Assembly (NCBI GenBank): GCA_964058845.1
Contig: CAXKVR010000290.1
Span: forward strand, 1-21,575
Direction: 5' to 3'
Length of the DNA stretch: 21,575 nucleotides
Source of the DNA: Carex sylvatica
Lineage: Eukaryota; Streptophyta; Magnoliopsida; Poales; Cyperaceae
Each line of letters opens with the position of its first letter. Position 1 is the stretch's first letter. Of this stretch, positions 10,151 through 19,689 are shown in pieces. Both the position numbers and the translations under genes were made by a program. The notes beneath the pieces were generated by a model. That model was given only the letters and a program-made list of their open reading frames with translations, was not told the DNA's origin and did no database searches.

Positions 10151-10715
10151 TGTAAATATTTAAAGTTGGAAAGTTTTAAATTTCATCTTTATCTAAATAA
10201 TAATAATAACTTGTTGAGTTTTGTTGTCTGATTGATACTGATATGATCAACCTGAACCATTATGTAGGGGTGAAACTGAAAAATTTAGATAAAAGGATCA
10301 TTAAAACATAAAATGTATAAATATATAATGTGATAGGTGAAATTTGAACTCAAGTTTTTCTATAACCACAATAAACAATTTTAACTACTAAATTACAAAC
10401 AAACATTTGATGTCTTATAATAGAAATTGAACTATAATAAAAACATAAAAAGAAAAAGAAATTTAATAAAAATTTAATATACATAATTAAAAAATGTAGA
10501 ATCGGTGAAGGAGACTTAGTACCTTGTACACTAAAATCCGTCTCATTATCATGCAAACAAGACGGCATCACATTCCCATCTGTAATTGGCACAATTTTTT
10601 TTTGTTGTTGTTGATAATCGGACAATGTATGGGTCATGGGATCAGAATTTTGATTTATTCGACAATTTGAAAAAAAAAAAAAAAATGTTGCTATATATTA
10701 TGTTAGTAGCCGCAG
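10151..10715 (+). repeat. Direct repeat copy A, downstream of SULTR
   Basis: Two blocks match sequence beyond the other end of the transporter gene, in the same orientation. 10151-10257 (including AAGTTTTAAATTTCATCTTT, then GTTGAGTTTTGTTGTCTGAT) matches 19690-19756 plus 20579-20655. 10551-10715 (GCAAACAAGACGGCATCAC to TGTTAGTAGCCGCAG) matches 20660-20815. The blocks are separated here by a 280-bp insertion missing from the other copy. Non-coding; origin unknown. Confidence 0.8.
10264..10543. mobile_element. 280-bp insertion inside repeat copy A
   Basis: Flanked by CATTAT at 10258-10263 and 10544-10549. The homologous copy at 20650-20662 has only one such site and no insert, so it acts as an approximate empty site. 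There are no inverted termini. On the minus strand, TAGTAGTTAA (about 10390) and GAGTTCAAATTTC (about 10340) faintly resemble tRNA-derived A and B boxes, which would suggest a SINE; the usual A-rich tail is absent. Class undecided. Confidence 0.5.
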
Positions 10716-10716
10716 T

Positions 10717-10861
10717 TAGGGATGGAAATCGAGCGGATAATATATAATCGGTATTTGCAATTTAAGTACAAATATTTAATATTTACATATGAAAAATCGA
10801 GCGGATAATATATAATCGGTATTTGCAATTTAAGTACAAATGTTCAATATTTAAATATGAA
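10717..10861. repeat. 68-bp tandem duplication behind a hAT-like TAGGGATGG end
   Basis: 10726-10793 and 10794-10861 are two head-to-tail copies differing at only a few positions (AAATCGAGCGGATAATATAT start). The first is preceded by TAGGGATGG (10717), the same kind of terminus as the complete hAT element at 5800. No matching opposite end was found, so this may be a one-ended remnant. The stretch to 10930 is AT-only filler. Confidence 0.75.
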
Positions 10862-10930
10862 TACGGGGTTATAGTTTAAATTTTAATTATCTATATTTAA
10901 ATAATAAATATATACTATATAATTTATGAG

Positions 10931-11222
10931 GAGGGATCCAATTACACCATTTTTATGGTGACACATCTTGACACCATAATTTTATAAGTAATTTTTGCTA
11001 TTTCAAAATCCAAATAGTCGATCCAAACCGTTCAACATGATGTCGATATTAAAATGTGCTTGGGGACCAAATTTTACATATTTTGAATTTTTTTACTATT
11101 TATTAAGATGTGTACAATATTGTTGTTTTCAGACAATTTTGGATCATTAAAAAACAATAATTTAAAAAAAATCTAAATAAATAGTAATAAATTTTCAAAA
11201 TAAATAAAATTTGGTCCCTCAT
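10931..11222. mobile_element. Fold-back element, related to the large palindrome at 20852
   Basis: 10986-11107 aligns along about 122 bases with the left arm of the palindrome at 20899-21021 (nearly 80% by eye), ending in the same ACTATTTATTAAG block. Its own inner arms also pair: GGGACCAAATTTTACATATT (from 11061) with the complement of 11178-11218. The outer part contains CACCATTTTTATGGTG, a small hairpin unrelated to the ends of the other element. A TA microsatellite follows directly, as for the other copy. Confidence 0.65.
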
Positions 11223-11245
11223 CTATATATATATATATATATATA
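11223..11245. repeat. (TA)n microsatellite
   Basis: Uninterrupted alternating TA run at the edge of the fold-back element. Confidence 0.9.
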
Positions 11246-11534
11246 GGAACTATAACCGTAGCGTTAAATGCAACATAACAGCGCAATTAAAGTGCAATAT
11301 GCGATATGTTATAATTTCGTATTTGGAATTGTGAATTTCTATCAGGATATATCATTCGTTTATATATGCACAATACACACTAATTGCTACACAAATTGAG
11401 AACCCAAATCCGCACAATAAAAACTTTCGCTTCTAGTTGCACACACTTTCTCTATAACATAAAAATACACTAACATGGTAAAAAATTTCTTTGATAGTGA
11501 ATCAAGTTTTGTTTAACCATGTTATTAATTTCCT
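11246..11534 (-). other. 3' flank of the SULTR gene, probable 3' UTR
   Basis: Directly downstream of the stop codon. I find no clear AATAAA on the minus strand close to the stop. The nearest candidates fall inside the fold-back element (near 11098), so the transcript may end in transposon sequence. Otherwise nothing recognised. Confidence 0.4.
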
Positions 11535-14500
11535 TCATACACATACATCCTCCGGGGGTTTGGACTTTGCAAAACAATGTGCGACGGCATCTCCTACCGT
11601 GACGAACAAATGTTCTTCTCTCAGTAGATCAATAAAGTTGGCGAGGAGAAGCTTGTCCATGACCAGTGGACCCGGATTGACAAGTTCAAGCTAAGATGAA
11701 AAGAAAATAGTTATGTAATTATAATTAATTGTTTTGTGTTATAAGCGCTGATGAGTTGTGCATGGTCTCAATTGTTGGTACCATTTTAGTTATAAGCGCT
11801 CATGCAGTCCAATTCTAATGGTGTGATAATTGCTATAATTTCTTAATTTTGGTCATCATAAGCCTCAAAATGTTATGTGGATTATCAATGAGAGGGGCAT
11901 ATCATGGCAATCCACATACCAGACTGTACGTGCTGGTTTGTACCGGAAAAAATGATTGCTCATGTGTATGAAATATGTTTTTCTTCCTCATAATCATGCA
12001 ATTTGAACAGTTCTAATTACTAACCTGGATATATAACCTTTTGAGGATTTTGAACAACTCTTCTAATTCACGAATGCCGCTAGTGTCTATATCTGTCACA
12101 GCTGTAGAAATTACATAAAAAGAGGTATCACATTTGTTAATTAAAATTGCAATGAAGCTTGTTAAGCTCACACACACACGCACAAGCACAAGCACGGGTG
12201 CACGCGCGCGCACACACACACGCACATAAATAAACAAGTTATCTTAAAGTTTGCATGCCTGACATCTCAAGTATTAAGTGTTGAGTTCTGTCCTTCATAT
12301 ACTGCCTATTTAGATCCTCTTCATCTCTTAACCATCTTAGTATTCTGAAATGAATAGATAGTTATTAATAGTCTTTTTATTTATGGTCAATTATAAGAGC
12401 AAAAGTTGCAATTAATTAGTTAGCTAATTTTTCTTGGAACAATTTAGTTTGGCATAGATTTCTCTTTGCCCATTATTAGATTGTTAACAATTATTTTCTG
12501 ATTTACAAAAGAAGGGAAATATGGAACTGATCAAGGCTTGCAAATAAAGGTTTATTGGCCGGTACAATCAGACTGGTAAAAATAACAATGAAAATTTTTG
12601 AACTTAAACATGATGCACTATATATGTTAAATTGAAAAACGCAATATCACAATATAATGGGCTATTTGGGGAAGTCTATTGACCAGGCTACAAAAATTAA
12701 ACATATTAAATAAATAAAAAAGATTTATTAATACGACAAAATTAAGTTGCTTACTTTTCTCTGACATAGGTGGCATTGGCGAAATAAATGGCTGATTCAA
12801 CCTTTAAGATCAGAACTCCTGGAATTCTGATTGCTTCTGTATATTGCTCAACGTTTCTAAAAGTAGTAGTTTTTGGGAGGTTGCCAAGTAGGAGAATTTT
12901 TGGCCTTGTCACTTGAAGAAGTATTTTAGCAATTGATAATATAACCTAATTGACAAAGCATTAACAATTAGAATAAACTTATGTAGGTTTGCTATGATTT
13001 ATTTAGATGCATAAGATAGAATAAAATGAGAACTGTAAGAACAAGCAACAGAAATAAGAAAATGGTTGGTACAGGACACATGCAGTACCAGAATTATCTC
13101 CATGCATCTCAATACGATACTTGTACGATTGATATTAAATACTCACCGAGATCAGAAGGCCAACTTCAACAGATTTGAAAATAACACCTAAGAAGGCCCC
13201 CAAGCATGCGAGAAAATCGACTTTGTCGACTTTATAAATTTTGAATGCAGATCTAAAATCAACTAATCCAATAATGGCATTTACGATAATCGCCGAAATA
13301 ACGGAATTCGGTGTGTACTTGAATAGAGGTGTGATTACAACTAAAAATAGCAACACCATCAGAGACATGACAATGTTAGGCAATGGCGTATAGCATCCTG
13401 ACATGAAATTCACCGCTGATCTTGAAAATGATCCTACAAAATTACATAATTATAAACATTACTGGTTTCGTTTATGACAAGTTCTAGTCCTACAATATTT
13501 TAGTATTCGTCCATCAGAAGAAGTCATAATTTTTTTATTAGAATCTAAAAATTAAAAAAAAATCAGATCATGAATTCAAAAAGTATTTCGTTTTATTGAA
13601 CTTTTCTGTGCTTAACAATACCTGTTGCCACAATGCAAGAACTGAAAGAACCCGCAATGTTCATAACTCCTGATGCCAACATTTCTTTGTTTCCATCAAG
13701 TTGATAATCTTTGATTGCTGCAAATGTTCTTCCAATTGCTATAGCTTCCTGTTCCATCATATATTAATTTAACATAAAGTAAAAATGTAATAATTCTGAA
13801 TTGAAGTTTAACTGCTTGCTACATGCATGTGTTGAGGGATTTACCGTTAAACCAACCATCCCTGCCACGAATCCAATCCTGGCCCCTTTCTTCAGATTAG
13901 GCCCGGACCAATAAATCTTGTTCAATGATGACGGGTTTAGCCCTTTGTGTATGCGACCTACCTGTAATTTGTTTTACGTACATATAAGTTCGCAAAACTG
14001 CCACACATTCATTTCCTATTTTAGCTTTCTCATAGGACATCTCATACAGTTTTTTTCTTGTCTTATTTAAACTTTTTTATAATAAAGTAGTATATACAAC
14101 TGTTAACAGGCTCAGCCGAACCGAGCTAGGTAAAGCTTGAACTCATGCCAGAACAAGTCGAGCTAGATTTTAGCCGGGCCAGCTCATTTGTGTTGTGAGC
14201 CATACAAATAATTTGTTTTTGTCAATTTGATGTTATGAGTCTCTCATAAATCACAAGTCGGAAGAAAATTCTATCATCTTCTTGCAAAGAGTTTCATCGT
14301 TCCATGATAAACATAAATAAAAATAGTGAAAGAGTCGGAAAATAATTTTATCTTCTTCTTGTACTGAGCTAAGAAACTAGCTGAGTCAGCTCGAGTCTAG
14401 TTGGGTCAAGGTTAAACTTGTTAATGACGAGTAGAACCAGCTAATTACGAGTAGAACTTCTTCTGCATTGTTTTGTTGCGTAACCATTTGAATGTTTGAA

Positions 14501-17500
14501 AAGCCGAAAAGGCCCAGTCCAACTTGGCTTTACAAGGTTTTATTTTTTTTTAGATTGAGGCTTTACAAGTTTTTTTTTTTTTTTTTTTTTAAATAAGAGG
14601 CTTTACAAGTTGATTGAGATTTGGGTGCGGAAGGTGTTTGATGAAATGCTTGAATAACTTTTTGGTTGGTTTGTTTGTTGGTTATTGCCTATTGGTTTCC
14701 TAACATTAACTTGATTATTAACCATGTATTGATGAACATGATGAGATACACTGAGAAATCCTGAGGACGAATGAGAAAGTTAATCTAAGTATAGAAGATT
14801 TCTATTGGGGGGCGGTTGTAGTGTGCCAGTGTCGGTCAAGCTAGTAGAATAATGAATATGAAACATGTAACTTGTTTTGTTTTTATTATTTTTAAAAGTG
14901 TTTTTACCCTTACCAATAATTGAACCTCTAGTAGTTTAGTACCATACCAGGTACTTTCTGTCACTATATGATTTCTCAGATTGAAGTTACTTTTTAACAT
15001 GGATATTTGTCTCAGTTATCTATTTCCCTTATTTACTCAGTCCTGTCTCTAATTACCACAGTAGCATATATAGGTAAATAAAATAAAGAGGAAAATTATA
15101 AGAAGAGAAAAAATAAACTTACGATTTGAACACCATCCTTGTCAGCATGGGTTATGAAAACAAAAAACGTGGATACAACAACCGATATCAACGGTGCACT
15201 CGCAGCCAGCCAGTAAATTTTGGGATTTTTTATTGCCTATAATTGCAATATGTTAGAAGCATTATTAAGAAACGAAGCAGGTAGCATCAGTAACATTAAG
15301 GTGTAGTTTTGTCCTACACATAATTGCAAAATAAATTATAAACACATTCATATGATTTAGGTCTGAAATTTGAGATTCCCTGTTATGCACTGATATGTTA
15401 GTTTAATTAAGTCAATCATAATAACAAAATATTATAATTACTATATAATTATTGTATGATTTGAATGAAAGCTATTGATGTCCCCTTAGCATCTACTCCC
15501 CTGAAGTTCAAAATTATTGAAAAAAGAAAAGGGCGGAAAAAATCCTTCATAGAAACACATAGTGGTATATTACGGGCTGAGCAATAGTTTGCCTTTAAAA
15601 CAAACACTTAATTACAGGTTAATAGCATTTTAACTTGCTTAATCTTGTTAAAATAACAAATAAGTATCTAGAAAGGAATCCAAGCAAACCTAACCCTTTT
15701 GCAGGTATGCCCCTATGTAAAGGTTTATTTATTTCGCTTTAAACTAGTTTGTTATAATTAAGATCTAATCCAGCCCAATTTTTTTCAGGATCGATGAATT
15801 GTCTCATTGCACAAAGCAACTCACTTTTACAAACTGTAGTTTCAGATTATTCTTCAGATAAAAAGGTTTAAAAGTATAATTTATTCTTACAACATATTTT
15901 GTGGTCACAAGGTATGCCAGGAATATTGCCCCTATCAGCATCGTTTGCCAGTTCCACTGAAAATAGGCCAGATGATTGTTATCACTTCAGCTCTTTTTTA
16001 CTTGTTATGTATTAGTTTCATAAATTTGAATTAGAGAACTATATGCTTCTTCTTACACCATGCTGAACATTAGTGAACACCGAGTGAATGACAGAGATGA
16101 TATCAGTGTTTCTTGTGAAGTTTTTAATTCCTAGAAGACCCCTCAGTTGTTGGAGACCAATTGTAATGGCTGCACCAGCCGTAAACCCTACCACTGCCGC
16201 ATGTGACAAATATTCCACGATGAAACCCAATCTGAAGGAAGATATTAGTCAACAATGCAACTTTGGAAGTATGAAATATAGCAAAGCAGTTATTTTATAT
16301 AGTGAACAGAGGAAAAGAAGCAAGATATGGTCCTCAGTCTTTGAGAAAACAATGTATTTGGTAGAAAATAGGAATCAACAACCTACCTAAGGCAGCCTAG
16401 TGTGGCTTGTGTTATTCCTGCAAAGAAGGTAGCAGTGAAGGCGAGACGGAGGTATTCTTCTTTGTTTTTTTCTGGATCAAACTCATGTCGTAGTAACTCC
16501 GCAAGCAAGAGTGAAACCACTGCAACTGGCCCAATCGCTACATCCCGTGAGCTCCCCATAAACGCATAAATTATAGGTGGGACAACGCTTGTATCTTCAA
16601 ACAAAAGATCAAAATGTAAGTATACACTATAAGTGCTGTGTTCGAGACCCAAGATGCATATGCACAAATTAATACTAGCTACTATTAAATTAGTTGTTCT
16701 TGGTGTCCAACCTCCAAGACAATACCAATTCTCAATTATCTATTGAACTTAGTAAACAATTCCCAGTCAAACAAGTGCAATTTTTTTTTTTTTTCAGATT
16801 ATAAAGATTGGTTGGCTACAAGTTTTATTGATAATAAGGACTGGTATGCAATTCATTCTTAATGGAGATGCACAATAACATAATTGCTGAGGGTAGCATC
16901 TTTTTCAACATAATTTCCTTTCTTAATTGATAATTCAACATACTTTCTTGACAATTCAAACAGTAAAATAAATGGAGTTGTTCGATACTTGTAATAATTA
17001 AGACACATAGGAAGCTGCAGAGTAGCTACCAGAAACAATTTTCTTTGTTAGTACTGTAGTAAAATTGATGAAGTGTTGAACTTACAAAGCCCAAAATGAG
17101 CATCAACGTTGGCGAGTTTTGCATAACCAATATCCTAGTAAATGAATCAAAATAAAGCTATCTGAGTTTACAGATGTCAAAAGTCTTTACCAGATAGAAG
17201 AATTTATAGATACATCAAATATTAAGAACAGCTAAGTAACACATTGAATGGTAAAGTACGGCATAAATGAAAAAACAAAATGTATTTCCTGCATATTTTT
17301 TTTCGTTTCATATACATACACAAATGATATTTTATTTCAAATTTATCTAGTTGCACAACTTTTCTGTAATATAGATCTCTGTTTGGTGGGTATTTCTATT
17401 TGACCGTTTCTTATTTTTGGCCTCCATTTTTTTTAAATCATCTGAGTTCAATACATGAGCAATAAGATAAATAATAATAGCATGAACTAATTAGGCAGAC

Positions 17501-17848
17501 AGAAAGTGATGTTACCTGAGGAATACACAAGCTTGCAATAGTTAAGCCTGCTATTAAATCTCCTTTGAACATTTTCAGAGTATAATGTCTTGCCCATTCC
17601 AAAATTGGGAAGAAGTTTTGGAGCACAAGCCAGCATTGCCGTTTCTTGGATTTATCCTTGTACTGGTATAGCGGGTCGTCATGGAAAAAGAACTCCCTGA
17701 AAGTATGAGTAAAATCCTCAGTTGCACTACTTTTTGGTGGAGCTCCCACTGTGTAGCCATTGCTGTTATGTTGTGAGAGAATATAATGGCTTTCTGCTTC
17801 TGTTTCCTTGTCTACTGCTTGGTATGAAAGAGGGTAGTTTTTCATCAT
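11535..17848 (-). CDS. Sulfate/H+ symporter, SULTR group-1-like, 13 exons, 661 aa
   Basis: Proton-coupled sulfate uptake carrier, expected in the plasma membrane. Minus-strand exons in order: 17848-17516, 17134-17086, 16594-16387, 16231-16057, 15956-15891, 15236-15123, 13961-13845, 13748-13622, 13433-13147, 12945-12755, 12344-12259, 12101-12025, 11690-11535. Phases agree throughout and give 661 codons plus TGA, a normal SULTR length. Seen: N-terminal FFHDDPL, then [79 protein letters not shown] and [11 protein letters not shown], all family signatures in the membrane domain (about residues 90-500). A C-terminal STAS domain (about 515-650) carries [28 protein letters not shown] and [12 protein letters not shown] fit group 1 (SULTR1, high affinity) better than groups 2-4; the subgroup is inferred. 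All introns are GT-AG except intron 11, which has a GC donor. The start is the first of two adjacent ATGs. Confidence 0.93.
12102..12258 (-). other. GC-AG intron (intron 11 of the SULTR gene)
   Basis: The exon 11 to exon 12 join must give ...[13 protein letters not shown] to keep the conserved STAS core. The only boundary that does so is CAG|GCATGC at 12259/12258, paired with the acceptor CTACAG at 12107-12102. The nearest GT (12262-12261) would shift the frame, and reading on into the intron meets TAA within seven codons. GC-AG introns are a known minor class of U2 introns, but positions +3 to +6 here (ATGC) are a weak match to the usual AAGT. The alternative is that a GT donor has mutated and splicing is impaired. 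Confidence 0.8.
12169..12226. repeat. CA/TG microsatellite with CG interruptions
   Basis: Imperfect (CA)n repeat with CACG and CGCG variants, lying in intron 11 of the SULTR gene about 30 bases downstream of its GC donor. On the transcribed (minus) strand it reads as a GT/GC-rich run, so it offers many decoy GT dinucleotides near a weak donor. The alternating purine-pyrimidine tract including CGCGCG is the kind of sequence that can adopt Z-DNA (inference). Confidence 0.9.
14105..14465. repeat. AGCTCG-rich repeat in SULTR intron 6
   Basis: Words such as CCGAACCGAGCTAGG, GTCGAGCTAG and GTCAGCTCGAG match the character of the hAT-type copies at 1-162 and 5800-6201. Its two ends are partly inverted relative to each other. 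Clear TAGGG termini and an 8-bp duplication are not visible. It enlarges intron 6 to 1161 bp, the longest in the gene. Confidence 0.45.
14526..14609. repeat. T21 run within a triple GGCTTTACAAG repeat
   Basis: GGCTTTACAAG occurs at 14526-14536, 14559-14569 and 14599-14609, with a run of 21 T at 14570-14590 between the last two. It lies inside intron 6. It probably arose by slippage or a small duplication. Confidence 0.8.
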
Positions 17849-18478
17849 TAATCTGTAGTTTAAATGTACAAAGATGTCAGTGATTTTGCAGAGCCTAAGG
17901 ATTTAAATGATACATTAAGAAAGAACTGGGTAACACCAAAATTCAACAAAGATACATTAATAGATTATTGAATAATAAGCCCCTGTAATGCTCTTCTCGC
18001 CGATAAAGAAGATGAGGATGAATGGTTATGCAAGTAATGAAAACTAAAGCTACTGGTTTTTATGGGCATTGTACATGTTAATATAGATGCACTAAAGCAG
18101 AAAAAAAAAAATTTGAGAGCAAAAACACAAAGAAGTAATTACTAATTAGGCCTCACTGGTACAAGAAGACAGTGAAGCAATTTGAAACGAAAAGAGTACA
18201 AAAAGGAAACTAATTAAGGATACATGGAGGATGTTTTTTTATCAACAGACCCATACAAGTTTACTTTTGTTTAGGAAAAGATAAAAACATAAGAGTTTAG
18301 GCTCACTTGTATTGCATAAGTGCTGATATTGGTATGAAAAATAGGTAAGGTCTATATAAAGTCTTATATGTACGTAGTTCAGTTACATTTGAACAGGTCT
18401 GCACGTACCGTTGTCCAACAGAATTGCACCGGAGGTATGAACCAAACTTATTCTCAAACTATTGTCATTGAGTTTCAA

Positions 18479-18486
18479 TTTATATA
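18479..18486 (-). promoter_or_regulatory. TATA box candidate of the SULTR gene
   Basis: TATATAAA on the minus strand, about 630 bases upstream of the start codon. This implies a long 5' leader, and CTACAG just before the ATG (17858-17853) could be the acceptor of a leader intron, which is common for this family. Donor-like sites exist in the leader, but I cannot choose between them. A second TATA-like run lies near 18352-18360. Transcription start not determined. Confidence 0.45.
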
Positions 18487-18505
18487 GTTCTTTGATTCCA
18501 AATTC

Positions 18506-18517
18506 TGCCGGCCGGCA
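18506..18517. promoter_or_regulatory. 12-bp GC-only-core palindrome upstream of the TATA box
   Basis: TGCCGGCCGGCA is a perfect palindrome with 10 of 12 G/C in very AT-rich surroundings, about 20 bases upstream of the TATA candidate. A protein-binding role is inference only. Confidence 0.4.
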
Positions 18518-18566
18518 TAAATTAGCTCTAATAAATTAGTACGTTTAAAAGAAATAGGACCAGCAG

Positions 18567-19373
18567 TAGGGTGTCAATGTTTCTATTTTATCCGTTTATT
18601 TGATCCGACAGTTTATGGGCAAGTTTTTGTTTTTTTGTAGGTGAGAATTTTGTTCAAAGACTTTAGACAAAGTTTTATGTAAAGTCAGCTCGAAATCGTC
18701 TTGACGTCAAAATCCACACAGACGGTTAAAATTCAGTGGGCCGTTTTAAATTATTTGCATGAATCTCAAAACTTACCAGATGGTTAGAGTATGACTTGGA
18801 TAATCTTTGACCAAAATTCTTTGGACAAAATTCAATTTCTATCTTCGTTAGCTTATGGAATATGTCTATAGATATGACGAATGAATTATTTTGTACTTGT
18901 TACCTACATAGGTATTTAATAATTATAAATTAAATTATATATGATAAATTATACATATAACTATATAATTTTATTATTATTATTCGATTGATTTATGTTA
19001 CATTTTATATAACTTTTTATTTAGTAATTTATGATAAATTAATTTTATATAGTTTTTTTAGCTAGTAATTTATAAAAAAAAAGTGATTTATACAACATTT
19101 CATATATTTATTTAATTAATAAAATATCTCTTTTAAAATAATGGGTTCAAAAATTATAATTTTTCATATTTTGCAAATTAGATAAATGATGTATTTAATA
19201 TATTTATTTATTTTTAGATATTTAGATTGAATTATATATAATATTAATTTATTTGATAATTACCATTTTTCATTTTATTATTCATTATCTTAATTGATAA
19301 AAGTAGTGTATGGTCAAAAGTAATTTTATATGAATATAGGTATGAAATTTTTTTCATACGATTGACATCCCTA
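18567..19373. mobile_element. Possible hAT-like non-autonomous element upstream of SULTR
   Basis: Left end TAGGGTGTCAAT and right end, on the other strand, TAGGGATGTCAAT: 12 matching bases with one single-base indel, in inverted orientation, 807 bp apart. TAGGGATG-type ends are typical of plant hAT elements. The interior is AT-rich and non-coding. The 8-bp flanks (ACCAGCAG and GTGGACAC) do not match, so either the target duplication has decayed or the boundaries are wrong. Confidence 0.4.
18701..18710. promoter_or_regulatory. TTGACGTCAA palindrome, bZIP/TGA-type site
   Basis: Perfect 10-bp palindrome containing TGACGTCA, the classical CRE-like core bound by plant bZIP (TGA-class) factors. 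It lies about 220 bp upstream of the TATA candidate and inside the possible hAT-like element at 18567-19373, so it may have been brought in by that element. Function is inferred from the motif. Confidence 0.4.
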
Positions 19374-19569
19374 GTGGACACTCTTTGCCACTTCCCTGTT
19401 TTCTTTAAAAGAATTTAGATAAATAAATCTAATTCTGTTTGTGTAGTTTTTGTACAGTCTGTTTCAAGTTAGAAAAAAGAAAATGGATAGTGAACTTGTG
19501 ATAAGAGTGCTAAGCTAATGTAAAATACAATATTTTTATAGAAATAAAATATAGCCGGGAAAAGGAGGG

Positions 19570-19689
19570 TTGTAAATTTTTGAAGTTAAAAGGTTTTAAT
19601 TTCATTTTTATCTAAAAAAAAAAAGGGTTGACTTCTGGCGTCTGGTTAGTAAAATTTGACGGGAGAATATTTTTTTAAGGTTCTTTTTT
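19570..19689 (+). repeat. Direct repeat copy B (partial), upstream of SULTR
   Basis: Carries AAAGGTTTTAATTTCATTTTT, an A-run, then GTTGACTTCTGGCGTCTGGTT. The same order of blocks occurs in copy A (10170-10245) and copy C (19690-19756 plus 20579-20655), so B and C form a degenerate tandem pair. Confidence 0.6.

Larger units (their letters stand above)
17849..18566 (-). promoter_or_regulatory. 5' leader and proximal promoter of the SULTR gene
   Basis: No coding frame of note. It holds the TATA candidate and a 12-bp GC palindrome (TGCCGGCCGGCA, 18506-18517) just upstream of it. I looked for the sulfur-response core GAGAC on both strands between 18481 and 18900 and saw none. The upstream edge is set by the TAGGG terminus of a possible transposon at 18567. 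Confidence 0.4.

Noticed and set aside
10325..10400. tRNA gene on the minus strand
   Set aside because: Only loose A- and B-box-like words; no cloverleaf arms could be paired.
12169..12226. CRISPR-like or minisatellite array
   Set aside because: It is a simple dinucleotide microsatellite with no spacers, in a plant intron.
13135..13413. Separate small ORF with membrane segments
   Set aside because: It is part of exon 9 of the SULTR gene read past its splice donor. The same applies to the frames at 12013-12237, 16039-16230, 16383-16667 and 17438-17848.
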